Under the pieces are notes generated by a model. The model was not told the origin of the DNA and ran no database searches. It saw nothing but the letters and a program-made list of their open reading frames with translations. From Thiotrichales bacterium (GTDB taxonomy: Bacteria; Pseudomonadota; Gammaproteobacteria; Francisellales; CACEW01), in contig CANJQG010000004.1 of NCBI GenBank assembly GCA_947476405.1, forward strand, positions 32,650 to 96,649: a stretch of DNA of 64,000 bases, in the 5' to 3' direction. Position 1 is the stretch's first letter. Every line of letters starts with the position of its first letter. Positions 1-8,893 of this stretch are shown here, piece after piece. The position numbers and the translations under genes are program-made.

Positions 1-1
1 G

Positions 2-487
2 CCTGTTGTTCATACGGAGAGGCCATCCATGGCTGAGCTCGGCTTCGTGTTCTTTTCCGCAGGCTTGCCAACACCCTTACCGGCTGCGCCATCCTATCAT
101 TGCAAGCCCATATTGGCACTTTACCTGCTTGATATCGCCCATATCCGCTCGGCGCTTAAATCTGGAGAGGCGCCTCTCGAGCCGATCAGGCGCCCTATAC
201 CTGCTAACGATATTCAAGCGGCTTTATTTGCGTTGCATCACTTTCTCTGCAACAAAACTAACGTCTCTGACACCCAGAAATGTGATACCCTGCGCCAGGC
301 CTTTGATGACTTTCTCAATCACTATCCGCTGACAAGCACGAGGGAGATCGAGACCCTGGCCGCCTTTTTGCTGGAGTGTTCAAAGCAGAAACCCCTCTTA
401 TCCGATGCACTGATGGGCTTGAGCAAGGAATTATCCGCGCTTGTCAAGCCAACCTATGACTCAAGCAGCGACATTTTCATGCCGTAA
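2..487 (+). CDS. C-terminal part of an unknown protein (5' truncated by window edge)
   Basis: The reading frame is open from the first bases of the window to the TAA at 485-487, so this is probably the C-terminal part of a longer gene; the ATG at 29 may be internal. The visible ~160 residues are mostly helical, with Leu/Ala-rich stretches and no membrane segment or motif that I recognise. The tail is polar (Ser/Asp-rich). The next gene starts after a 125-base AT-rich gap and seems unrelated. It could also be a short complete gene starting at 29, but no convincing ribosome site precedes that ATG. Confidence 0.5.
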   Translation, partial: PVVHTERPSMAELGFVFFSAGLPTPLPAAPSYHCKPILALYLLDIAHIRSALKSGEAPLEPIRRPIPANDIQAALFALHHFLCNKTNVSDTQKCDTLRQAFDDFLNHYPLTSTREIETLAAFLLECSKQKPLLSDALMGLSKELSALVKPTYDSSSDIFMP

Positions 488-612
488 TTAAATTAACGAG
501 CATAACCCCATAAAAAGCAGTTGGCCTATTTTGTAATGAGTGATTTTAAAAACTTGCATTCGCCCCTCTAAAAAACTATCATTATTTTAAACGCATCCAA
601 TGGAAGATTGAA

Positions 613-1206
613 ATGGATAAAATAATTTGTGCAGGCAAGAACTACCTTGATCATGCCAAAGAAATGCAAGAGGGTACGCCCGAGCGCCCTGTTTTGTTTT
701 TAAAACCGCCGAGTGTTTTGAAAGTCTGCTCCGAATGGGATCAAACGCTGAACCTTCACCTGCCTAATTTAGAAGATGAATTTCATTATGAGTGCGAACT
801 GGTTTTTCAAATTAAAAATAATCAACTGGCTGCGGTGACGCTGGGCTTGGATATGACCAATCGCAGTCTACAAAAACAAGCTAAATTAAGCGCAGGCCCC
901 TGGACTCTAGGTAAGGTTTTTAAGGATGCTGCTTGCATTGGCCCCTGGCTTCCGATTCCGCCTGACTTAGCCGATTTGCACTTTGCTTTTTACGTGAATG
1001 ATGAATTAAAACAAAAAGCCCAGGCGACGGATATGCGCATGAGCCCTGACGCACTCCTTGCTTATGCAGCTGAATATTTTCCGATTTGTGACGGAGATCT
1101 TCTTTTCACGGGGACCCCGGCTGGAGTTGGGCGCGTGCAGCCAGGTGATCGGGGCCGCTTATGCTTAAATAATCAGCATTATAGCGTTTACTATCTGCAC
1201 CCCTAA
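613..1206 (+). CDS. Fumarylacetoacetate hydrolase (FAH) family protein
   Basis: This is a 197-residue member of the FAH family, which hydrolyses or decarboxylates acylpyruvate-type 2-oxo compounds using a divalent metal. The start IICAGKNYLDHAKEM is typical of the short bacterial forms such as acylpyruvase YcgM. The metal-binding acidic pair lies in YECELVFQI (about residues 58-66), and the conserved GTPAGVG loop is near residue 169. It is slightly shorter than E. coli YcgM. Its stop codon overlaps the convergent uridine phosphorylase gene by 4 bases. The family is clear; the substrate cannot be told from sequence. Confidence 0.88.
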   Translation: MDKIICAGKNYLDHAKEMQEGTPERPVLFLKPPSVLKVCSEWDQTLNLHLPNLEDEFHYECELVFQIKNNQLAAVTLGLDMTNRSLQKQAKLSAGPWTLGKVFKDAACIGPWLPIPPDLADLHFAFYVNDELKQKAQATDMRMSPDALLAYAAEYFPICDGDLLFTGTPAGVGRVQPGDRGRLCLNNQHYSVYYLHP

Positions 1207-1982
1207 ATTAAGCCTCGCCGCTTCATATCAAATTCGATCGTTTTTACAGCCATCGCACTCCAGATCTCGCGCAGATTACCCAGTGTATCGGTCGAGGGTT
1301 TTTCAGAAAAATTGCGATTGGCAACCACCCCGCAAAAACACGCCGCTTCTAGCCCTAAGACTCTGCACATCGTCAGCAAAGTCGCGGATTCCATTTCGTA
1401 ATTAAGGGCACCTAATTTTTGCCATTCCAATAAAGTACCTTGAAATCGCTTAATAACATAATGGGCAAAATTGTCATAGCGCTCTTGACCTGGATAAAAC
1501 GTATCCGCCGAAACGGTAATGCCCGCATGATATCGCAAGCCCAATTCTTTTGCAGCTTCCACAATACAGCCTGTCATTCCAAAGGAGGCAACCGCCGGAA
1601 ATTCAACAGGAGCATAATGAGTCGACGCTCCATCCAAACGAACCGACGCTTCGGTTACAATCAAATCCCCTAATTCGATATGCGTTTGAATCGCACCGGT
1701 TGTCCCGATTCTTAAAAAATATTTAATGCCTAAATTGGCCAGTTCTTCAATCACAATAGACGTCGATGGCCCCCCAATTCCCGTTGTACTGACGACAATC
1801 GACTGCCCCTTAAATTGCGCAAGATACGTCACGTAGCCGCGATGATTTGCAAGACACACGGCATTCTGATCAAAAGCCTGTGCTAAAATCGGCACACGGT
1901 CAGGGTCCCCAGAAACCAAAGCATAGCGGGCCTCCTTGATCATATCTTTTGAAATATTGAGATGATATTGAATGTCACGCAA
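1203..1982 (-). CDS. udp: Uridine phosphorylase
   Basis: The 259-residue product matches the PNP/UDP phosphorylase family and should cleave uridine with phosphate to uracil and ribose-1-phosphate in pyrimidine salvage. Family motifs are SGDPDRV (phosphate binding), STGIGGPSTSI, LRIGTTGAIQ, SVRLDGAS, SADTFYPGQERYD and NYEMESATLL. The close match of FYPGQERYD and the MESA segment to E. coli Udp favours uridine over purine nucleosides. The start is a TTG: an in-frame TGA lies three codons upstream, and the N-terminus aligns with that of known Udp. It is convergent with the FAH gene. Confidence 0.93.
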   Translation of the reverse strand: MRDIQYHLNISKDMIKEARYALVSGDPDRVPILAQAFDQNAVCLANHRGYVTYLAQFKGQSIVVSTTGIGGPSTSIVIEELANLGIKYFLRIGTTGAIQTHIELGDLIVTEASVRLDGASTHYAPVEFPAVASFGMTGCIVEAAKELGLRYHAGITVSADTFYPGQERYDNFAHYVIKRFQGTLLEWQKLGALNYEMESATLLTMCRVLGLEAACFCGVVANRNFSEKPSTDTLGNLREIWSAMAVKTIEFDMKRRGLI

Positions 1983-2036
1983 ATTGATTCAGCCATTGAG
2001 CACGGATAATACATTCTAATTTTTTTATATAAGAAA

Positions 2037-2053
2037 TGCAATTTAATATTGCA
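2037..2053. promoter_or_regulatory. Inverted repeat upstream of the kinase genes
   Basis: TGCAAT-TTAAT-ATTGCA is a perfect 6-bp inverted repeat in the AT-rich leader about 60 bases before the first kinase gene. It contains TTAATATT followed after 2 bases by AATTTA, loosely like the tandem TTAATATT half-sites bound by PmrA ahead of Legionella effector genes. The symmetry is visible; the link to a regulator is inference. Confidence 0.3.
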
Positions 2054-2115
2054 ATTTACAAAATAATACTATAAAATTTTTTAAAATTATTATTTTAATT
2101 ATTACAGGTATAAAA

Positions 2116-3243
2116 ATGGCAGGCTCTCCAACAATAAACACTCATTTACTGAGTTATCGACCCTCTGTTGAAAATGTTCTACGCATTATAAAGCATCCGG
2201 GCCCATGGTATTGCAGTACTGATTTATACACGGTTTATAATGCCCAAACAGAGATAAGCATCAAAAAAAAAATAAGTTTTAAAATAACAAAGGGATCTGT
2301 TTTAACCTTAAAAATTGGCAATGTTGAAATCACTTCTGATGATAAACATGCTTTAAAAAGCTCAGGTCGAAATATTATTTGCCCACTTCGCTATAAAACC
2401 AAGCGGCGAGAAGGCCTTCTGAATGGTTATTTACTCAACCTGAGTGCCCAGCCGATTCCCTATCAATATGTTGCAGAATCCTTACATATTTCAGCTGAAA
2501 TGGGCGTCTTGAGCCTCGCCCTGTGCATAGACCATCTTTATTATGGTTGCATTATGGCAAAAAAAGAGGGTGAACAAGTCAATGCCTGGTTTAAAAGCCG
2601 ATCTACAAGCCCGTCCACAAGCTCTCTCACATTAACAACAAGATTGAGTATTGCCCAGTGGACCATTGCAGCCCTCATCCAACTGCATCAGAATGGCTAT
2701 ATCCATCGCGATTTTAATGACACGAATGCAGTGGTTGATCTGTCAGCTGGGACGGTCGCTTTGATTGATTTTGAATTTGCCTGCCGAATGGAAAGTGGCG
2801 CGAGCAAAGTAGCGCTAGATGTCGCGAGAACGAATGGTTTTACAGCGCCTGAAATTGAAGACGAGAGTCGCTATTCACAGGCAAGCGATGTGTATGCATT
2901 GGGATGTTATTTCCTTGCTATTTTATCGCAAGAAAGCGAAGCACTTGGGAGCGAAAAAAGGGCACCAGAATGGCAGGCTTCTTTTATGAAAGTAGGATTT
3001 TTAAAAACACAAGCTGACGCATTAGTCTTTTTGATTAGCCGGATGCGCGCGTCTGCTCCAAAAGAACGCCCTACTTGCAGGGAAGTCTTGGGTCAATTTT
3101 CAGCTATTTTTGAAGGTGAACCCCCTCTAGCAGCGGCTCTACCCTGCCCCAGAAGAGCAAAGCCTTTTTTCACAGAAATTGCACAGCTACCTGGAAGTGA
3201 TTTTGGTTTTGATTTTATCTATACAGGAGGAGCAAGCTTATGA
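2116..3243 (+). CDS. Eukaryotic-like Ser/Thr protein kinase, first of a pair
   Basis: The C-lobe of a protein kinase is plain in this 375-residue protein. It has the catalytic loop HRDFNDTN (about residue 196; HRDxxxxN), a DFE in place of DFG (LIDFEFA, about 217), the APE of the activation segment (TAPEIED, about 250), the helix-F segment SDVYALGC and a C-lobe Arg in ERPTCREVL. The hinge-like YYGCIMAKKEG lies near 142. The N-lobe is divergent and no clear glycine loop is seen. There is no membrane segment or extracellular sensor, unlike housekeeping PknB-type kinases. The stop overlaps the next kinase gene by ATGA, so the two are translationally coupled. I infer a candidate secreted effector; substrate unknown. 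Confidence 0.8.
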   Translation: MAGSPTINTHLLSYRPSVENVLRIIKHPGPWYCSTDLYTVYNAQTEISIKKKISFKITKGSVLTLKIGNVEITSDDKHALKSSGRNIICPLRYKTKRREGLLNGYLLNLSAQPIPYQYVAESLHISAEMGVLSLALCIDHLYYGCIMAKKEGEQVNAWFKSRSTSPSTSSLTLTTRLSIAQWTIAALIQLHQNGYIHRDFNDTNAVVDLSAGTVALIDFEFACRMESGASKVALDVARTNGFTAPEIEDESRYSQASDVYALGCYFLAILSQESEALGSEKRAPEWQASFMKVGFLKTQADALVFLISRMRASAPKERPTCREVLGQFSAIFEGEPPLAAALPCPRRAKPFFTEIAQLPGSDFGFDFIYTGGASL

Positions 3244-4424
3244 TGGATGATTATGGAAGCATGCCAAAAGAGCCTGAAACCCCAATTAATCCAACACTAA
3301 AATCCATTACGATTATAAAACATCAACCTGCTTGCTGTTGCTTTTGCTGTACAATTTCATCCTGTTGTCGACCGACTTTTTCGATGGGGGGAAGACAAGT
3401 AAGCGACCTGTCCTATACCTTAGAAAGAGAAAAAAACGGAACCGCAAAATCAGCCAAAATTAAATGGGGAACTGCTGAAGTTTTTGCAGACCGCCTTTTG
3501 TGCGCCCACCCCAACTTCAATGCCGTGTATACAATGGCCAGCAACCTAAATGGTCACCGCGTCGATATCAAAGAGTATGTGATCGCAGTGAAAAGAAATG
3601 TTAAATCACAAGAGCGCGTTAAAGGCCCTTATCGAATCCCTTATTTTTCAAATGACCAAGAGGGCCTTGAATGCGCAGAGAAAATGGGGCAAGCAGATTT
3701 AATTTGCCTTGAAGAAACTCGAAAAAAAGAAATGCTGTTTCACATGAGAATCATGAAGAAAGTGCCTGGGATTCCACAACATTTTTTTTGCCTGAAACCA
3801 CACGTAACGAAAGCAGAACGTATTCAAATCGCTGTTTCTGATGTGGATGAGCTCAAAAAAATGCATGATAGAATGATGATTCATGGAGATGTAAAGGGAG
3901 CGAATTATTTATGGGATAATGACCTTAAAAAAGCAACGCTAATCGACTTTGATTTTTCAAAAGATTGGCCAATTAAACCTGATACACCGGTCAGGATAGA
4001 CGGAACACATCGCTATATGGCGCCAGAAATACAGCTTATTGGTGTTTCTAAACCGGGCGATATCTATGCACTGGGCAAAACTTTAATTGAAGTTTTGTGC
4101 CCATCCGGAAGCGAGTGGACTGAGATTAACCAAGAAACAAAAGCACCGAGAATAGCTGTCACCAGGGAGATGATCGAAGAAGATTTAAAAAAAATCGGAT
4201 TCAATCAACTTGAAGCGCCTCCACTTGCCGGATTATTACTCAGAATGATTGACCCACTTCATTATAATCGTCCACTAATCAATGAAGTAAAGGATTTCAT
4301 AGGGCGTATAACAGCTGAAAGTGGCCCCATTCCTCCACCCGCTCGCCAGCCCCCCTCTTTTCTTACCTGGATGTCGGCAGCAAGCTCAGGCAAAAACGCC
4401 GCGTGCGTTGCAGAAGCAAAGTGA
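3240..4424 (+). CDS. Eukaryotic-like Ser/Thr protein kinase, second of a pair
   Basis: This 394-residue kinase-like protein has a possible VAIK-type lysine in VIAVKRN (about residue 120), the catalytic loop HGDVKGANYL (about 219), DFD in place of DFG (LIDFDFS), the GTHRYMAPEI activation segment end, GDIYALGK of helix F and an RPLINEV segment. Near residues 32-46 there is an unusual Cys cluster (CCCFCC then SSCC), which might bind metal or carry lipid in a host cell. The C-terminus has a proline-rich stretch (PIPPPARQPPS). It overlaps the first kinase gene by 4 bases and ends 41 bases before nuoJ. The two kinases differ strongly and are not a recent duplication. Confidence 0.8.
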   Translation: MMDDYGSMPKEPETPINPTLKSITIIKHQPACCCFCCTISSCCRPTFSMGGRQVSDLSYTLEREKNGTAKSAKIKWGTAEVFADRLLCAHPNFNAVYTMASNLNGHRVDIKEYVIAVKRNVKSQERVKGPYRIPYFSNDQEGLECAEKMGQADLICLEETRKKEMLFHMRIMKKVPGIPQHFFCLKPHVTKAERIQIAVSDVDELKKMHDRMMIHGDVKGANYLWDNDLKKATLIDFDFSKDWPIKPDTPVRIDGTHRYMAPEIQLIGVSKPGDIYALGKTLIEVLCPSGSEWTEINQETKAPRIAVTREMIEEDLKKIGFNQLEAPPLAGLLLRMIDPLHYNRPLINEVKDFIGRITAESGPIPPPARQPPSFLTWMSAASSGKNAACVAEAK

Positions 4425-4465
4425 ATGGGTTAGAATAAGCCAAATTGATTGATGAAGCTTAAATT

Positions 4466-5068
4466 ATGGCGCAAACGATTCTTTTTGTTATTTTTGCATT
4501 GATTGCTCTTTTGAGTGGTTTAATGGTGGTCACTGCTCGCCATCCTGTCAAAGCAGTATTGAGCCTGGTCGTGACTTTTGGTGCAACGGCAGGAACCTGG
4601 ATGTTATTGGAAGCTGAGTTTCTTTCGCTGGTCCTCATTGTCGTGTATGTCGGGGCGGTCATGGTTTTATTTCTGTTTGTCGTCATGATGCTGGATGTTG
4701 AAAAAGCAGAAAAAAAAGCAAATTTTGTCGATTACTGGCCTTTTGCCGTTGTCGTAGCCCTGCTCTTTTTTGTCATGCTGGTTAATTTGATGGGGCATAT
4801 TACGCTTGCAACCCCTTCGCCAACCCTGGTGTTTGATGTCAGCAATGTTTTACAGATTGGCCTCGCTTTATTTACCTTCTACTTGTATCCCTTTGAGTTA
4901 GCGGCAGTCATTTTGCTGGTCGCCATGATTTCGGCGATTGCATTAACCTTCCGCGGTGGCCGTCCAGGCAAAAAAACGCAAATCATCAGTGCGCAAGTGA
5001 AAGTCAAGGCGACAGATCGCCTCCGAATGGTTGACATGCCCACAGTCATGAAAGAGGTGAAAATATGA
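4466..5068 (+). CDS. nuoJ: NADH-quinone oxidoreductase subunit J
   Basis: NuoJ is a membrane subunit of respiratory complex I (NADH to quinone electron transfer with proton pumping). The 200-residue protein has five hydrophobic segments and the conserved SLVLIVVYVGAVMVLFLFVVMML region. It begins a run nuoJ-K-L-M-N with overlaps or short gaps. Oddly, nuoI and the other upstream nuo genes are absent: the gene before it is a protein kinase, and only a weak ribosome site is visible. Its expression may depend on readthrough from upstream or on a local promoter I could not identify. Confidence 0.95.
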   Translation: MAQTILFVIFALIALLSGLMVVTARHPVKAVLSLVVTFGATAGTWMLLEAEFLSLVLIVVYVGAVMVLFLFVVMMLDVEKAEKKANFVDYWPFAVVVALLFFVMLVNLMGHITLATPSPTLVFDVSNVLQIGLALFTFYLYPFELAAVILLVAMISAIALTFRGGRPGKKTQIISAQVKVKATDRLRMVDMPTVMKEVKI

Positions 5069-5367
5069 ACCTATTTGCGTATGTTGTTTTTGCAGCCGCT
5101 TTGTTTAGCTTAGGTATTGCGGGAATCCTCCTCAATCGTAAAAATTTGATTGTCCTCTTAATGTCGATGGAATTGATTTTACTTGCAGTAAATACCAATC
5201 TCGTTGCTTTTTCACATGGAATGCAAAGTATTGCAGGGCAGATTTTTGTGTTCTTTATTTTAACTGTCGCAGCCGCAGAAGCTGCGATTGGACTCGCGAT
5301 TATCGTGGTTTTATTTCGATCTAAGCGAAATATTGGCATTGACCATCTGAATGAATTAAAGGGGTAG
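5065..5367 (+). CDS. nuoK: NADH-quinone oxidoreductase subunit K
   Basis: The 100-residue, three-helix protein is full-length NuoK. The conserved membrane glutamates involved in proton translocation lie in MSMELILLAVN and VAAAEAAIGLAI. Its ATG overlaps the nuoJ stop by 4 bases (ATGA), so it is translationally coupled, and nuoL follows after 4 bases. It belongs to the MrpC-like part of the complex I membrane arm. Confidence 0.96.
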   Translation: MNLFAYVVFAAALFSLGIAGILLNRKNLIVLLMSMELILLAVNTNLVAFSHGMQSIAGQIFVFFILTVAAAEAAIGLAIIVVLFRSKRNIGIDHLNELKG

Positions 5368-5371
5368 ACGC

Positions 5372-7333
5372 ATGCCAGCTCATATCAACGCACTCCTCCT
5401 GATTGCCTTATTAGCGCCGCTATTAGGCTCGCTTTTAAGTGGGCTATTTGGCCGATTTTTGAAGGAATGTGGTACCAATTGGATAACCATTCCTTTATTG
5501 GCCGTCTCGATGATCATTTCAATGGGTCTATTTATATTTGTTTGCAAAGCCAATCCACCCGCCTACATCATTCATTTATATGATTTTGCAGTATTTGATC
5601 AATTGCATTTCGGCATTGGCTTTTTAATTGATCGCCTGACTGTTTTTATGATGATGATTGTCACCTTTGTTTCTTTTCTGGTCCACGTCTATTCCATGGG
5701 ATACATGAAAGACGATACAGGCTATGCGCGATTTTTTAGCTATATCAGTGGCTTTACTTTTGCAATGCTGACATTGGTCATGGCGAATAATTTTTTACTC
5801 CTTTATTTTGGTTGGGAAGGCGTGGGATTATTTTCCTATTTGCTGATTGGATTTTGGTTTCATCGTGAAAATGCGAATTATGCAAGTTTAAAAGCCTTTC
5901 TCGCAAATCGCGTGGGAGATCTTGGATTTTTACTCGGTATTGCAATGGTTTTATCTTATTTTGGCACCATTGATTATCAGACCACTTTTGCCATGATGCC
6001 GACCATGACTGGCCTCACTGTCAATCTATTTGGCTGTTCGATTAATATGATTACAGTGATGGTCATTTTGCTTTTTATTGGTGCAATTGGAAAATCAGCG
6101 CAAATCCCTCTGCATATTTGGTTAGAGGGCTCAATGGAAGGTCCAACGCCCATCTCCGCTTTGATTCATGCTGCAACAATGGTCACTGCAGGGGTTTTTA
6201 TGGTGGCACGCTTATCACCGATGTTTGAATATTCAGACGCCGCGCTCAGTATTGTCTTGATCATTGGCGCGTTGACTTGCTTTTTTATGGGCCTATTAGG
6301 GCTGGTTCAGACCGATATCAAGCGGGTTGTGGCGTATTCTACCCTCTCGCAATTGGGGTATATGATGGTGGCGCAAGGTGCATCCGCTTATGCAGTGGGC
6401 ATGTTTCATTTGATGTCACATGCCGCTTTCAAAGCCTTACTATTCCTAGCAGCAGGCTCTGTGATTGTGGCCATGCATCACGAACAAGATATGCGTAAAA
6501 TGGGAGGCCTCGCGCGTAAAATGCCCATCACCTACATTTGTATGTTGATTGGCGCGCTGGCGCTGTGTGGCATTCCGCCTTTTTCTGGTTTTTTCTCCAA
6601 AGATATGATTATTGATGCAGTACACAACTCTCTGATTCCAGGTCATACCTTTGCATTTATACTCGTCGGCTCAGCTACTTTAGTGACCGCGCTGTATACG
6701 TTCAGGATGTTTTTTATGGTATTTCATGGCAAGCCACGCATGACTGCTGAAGAATATCATCATGTTAAGGAATCTCCCTGGACAATTACCTTACCCCTGA
6801 TCATTCTCGCTGTTCCTTCTGTTTTGGCAGGCCTATTCTTTATGCATCCCGCTTTAAATAACTTTTTTGGCTCCAGCATTTTCATTCTCCCAGCCCATCA
6901 AACCATGGCAGCATTACACGCTTTGTATCAAACACCCTGGCAGTTTTTTGTAGAAAATTCGACAGATTGGCCTTGCCTGCTGGCTTTTTTAGGCATTATT
7001 TTAAGTTATATTGCTTATGTACGTTACCCCAGCATTCCTGGAAAGCTGTCGCGCACTGTGCCTTTCTTACAAACTTTTCTAATCAAAAAATATTATATTG
7101 ACTCCACTTATGATTATTTCTTTACCGGCGTGGCGCGATTATTTGGATTAATCAGTTATCGGATAGGTGATATTTTTCTGATTGATCGCAGCATGGTTGA
7201 GGGCTCTGCCCGTGGATTTTCAAACTTAGGACTGATTTTTAAACGCTGGCAGACGGGCCTCCTTTATCACTATACTTTAGCGATGGTGACAGGCGTACTC
7301 GTCATTCTGTTTCTCATTTGGTTTAACCACTAG
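5372..7333 (+). CDS. nuoL: NADH-quinone oxidoreductase subunit L
   Basis: NuoL is the distal antiporter-like proton-pumping subunit of complex I. At 653 residues it has the usual length, with many membrane helices. Family motifs include GWEGVGLFSYLLIGFW (about residue 146), IGKSAQIPLHIWL with the pumping lysine, PTPISALIHAATMVTAG, and the long lateral helix and anchor at the C-terminus. An AGGGG-like ribosome site lies in the end of nuoK. The next gene, nuoM, follows after 12 bases. Confidence 0.97.
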   Translation: MPAHINALLLIALLAPLLGSLLSGLFGRFLKECGTNWITIPLLAVSMIISMGLFIFVCKANPPAYIIHLYDFAVFDQLHFGIGFLIDRLTVFMMMIVTFVSFLVHVYSMGYMKDDTGYARFFSYISGFTFAMLTLVMANNFLLLYFGWEGVGLFSYLLIGFWFHRENANYASLKAFLANRVGDLGFLLGIAMVLSYFGTIDYQTTFAMMPTMTGLTVNLFGCSINMITVMVILLFIGAIGKSAQIPLHIWLEGSMEGPTPISALIHAATMVTAGVFMVARLSPMFEYSDAALSIVLIIGALTCFFMGLLGLVQTDIKRVVAYSTLSQLGYMMVAQGASAYAVGMFHLMSHAAFKALLFLAAGSVIVAMHHEQDMRKMGGLARKMPITYICMLIGALALCGIPPFSGFFSKDMIIDAVHNSLIPGHTFAFILVGSATLVTALYTFRMFFMVFHGKPRMTAEEYHHVKESPWTITLPLIILAVPSVLAGLFFMHPALNNFFGSSIFILPAHQTMAALHALYQTPWQFFVENSTDWPCLLAFLGIILSYIAYVRYPSIPGKLSRTVPFLQTFLIKKYYIDSTYDYFFTGVARLFGLISYRIGDIFLIDRSMVEGSARGFSNLGLIFKRWQTGLLYHYTLAMVTGVLVILFLIWFNH

Positions 7334-7345
7334 GACGATACACAT

Positions 7346-8881
7346 ATGTTGACCCATTTATTAAGTTTGCTAATTTGGTTGCCAATGGTCTTTGGCCTAG
7401 TGCTCTTGCTTTTGAATGCAATCAAACTCAGAACCTCGGCCATTAAAGGCTTGGGACTGATTTTTTCCCTGGTGATTTTAGGCTTATGTGTGCTGCTGTA
7501 CGGGCATTTTGATGCAACAAGTTTTTTGCTGCAATTCAATGAAAGTCATGATTGGATCCCTATTCTGAATATTCATTATGCACTCGGTGTAGATGGGCTC
7601 TCTGTCCTTTTTATTTTACTGACTTGTTTTACCAATCTGATTATTGTCCTTTCCGCCTGGAAACATGTCGAAAAAAACGTTGCTGAATATATTGCGATTT
7701 TCTTATTTTCAACTGGAATTTTGAATGGTATCTTTGCGGCGCAGGATGCAATCCTTTATTATTTTTTCTGGGAAGCATCCATGATTCCGCTGTATTTAGG
7801 TGTGGGAATTTGGGGCGGTGAACGTCGGGCTTATGCGGCTTTAAAATTCTTTTTATATAATATGCTGGGCTCACTCGCAATGCTGATTGGCTTTGTCTAT
7901 TTATATTTGATTTCAGGCAGCTTTAGTTTGAGCGTTTGGCAAGGCTTGAGTTTATCACCCTGCGCGGTCAATCTTTTATTCTTTGCGTTCTTCTTATCTT
8001 TTGCAGTGAAAATGCCAATGTGGCCACTCCATACCTGGTTTGCAGACTTTCATGCTGAAGCCCCTGCGGGAGGCTCGATTGCATTGGCAGCTTTAATGTT
8101 GAAGAATGGCGGATATGGTTTTCTACGCTTCAATCTACCGATGGTTCCTGCTATTACTTCAGGCTTTGATTGGCTCTTGATTGGATTAGCACTGATTGCC
8201 GTCGTCATCGTTGGATTTTCGGCTTTGGCGCAAAAAGATATGAAACGTTTGATCGCCTATTCATCCGTCTCACATATGGGCATTGTGACACTGGGTATTT
8301 TCATGGTGATGATGATTTTAATGGGTTCAAATACGATGCTTCTGTCCGCACATACTGCGGCTGTATTGAGCGTGCAGGGCGCGATTTTTCAAATGATTAG
8401 CCATGCATTTGCTTCGGGCGGACTCTTTATTCTGCTGGCCTGTCTGGCTGCACGATTTGGCTCGTCTTTTATTCAAGATTATCAGGGGTTGGCAAAAACC
8501 ATGCCGGTCTTTGCAGCCTTCTTTGTGCTCTTTGCAATGGCAGGCGTGGGTTTGCCTGGAACAACCGGATTTGTGGGTGAGTTTTTTGTCATTTTGGCGG
8601 CGCTCCAGAGTCATTTCTGGGTCGCATTGATCGCAGGCTGCACTTTAATAATCAGCCCAGCCTATATGCTCTGGCTTTTAAAACGCGTCATTTTTGGTGA
8701 AGTCCCTGCACAAAATATCAATCGAGTTTACAAAGGCCTCTCCTGTACAGAATGGATCATGATGATTTTACTGGCCGTTCCCGTTTTATATTTCGGGATC
8801 TATCCCCATTTTATTTTAAATTTAACAGCAGTCAGCAGCAGCCATTTAGTGGATTTGGTCTCTGCGAAATTGGTTCATTAA
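7346..8881 (+). CDS. nuoM: NADH-quinone oxidoreductase subunit M
   Basis: This 511-residue polytopic protein is the NuoM antiporter-like subunit. It shows the conserved FFWEASMIPLYLGVGIWG (membrane Glu near residue 144), FAVKMPMWPLHTWFADFHAEAP with the key lysine, and the GTTGFVGEFF segment. The length matches the family. It lies between nuoL and nuoN with 12-base gaps and should be co-transcribed with them. Confidence 0.97.
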   Translation: MLTHLLSLLIWLPMVFGLVLLLLNAIKLRTSAIKGLGLIFSLVILGLCVLLYGHFDATSFLLQFNESHDWIPILNIHYALGVDGLSVLFILLTCFTNLIIVLSAWKHVEKNVAEYIAIFLFSTGILNGIFAAQDAILYYFFWEASMIPLYLGVGIWGGERRAYAALKFFLYNMLGSLAMLIGFVYLYLISGSFSLSVWQGLSLSPCAVNLLFFAFFLSFAVKMPMWPLHTWFADFHAEAPAGGSIALAALMLKNGGYGFLRFNLPMVPAITSGFDWLLIGLALIAVVIVGFSALAQKDMKRLIAYSSVSHMGIVTLGIFMVMMILMGSNTMLLSAHTAAVLSVQGAIFQMISHAFASGGLFILLACLAARFGSSFIQDYQGLAKTMPVFAAFFVLFAMAGVGLPGTTGFVGEFFVILAALQSHFWVALIAGCTLIISPAYMLWLLKRVIFGEVPAQNINRVYKGLSCTEWIMMILLAVPVLYFGIYPHFILNLTAVSSSHLVDLVSAKLVH

Positions 8882-8893
8882 AGGGATATACCT

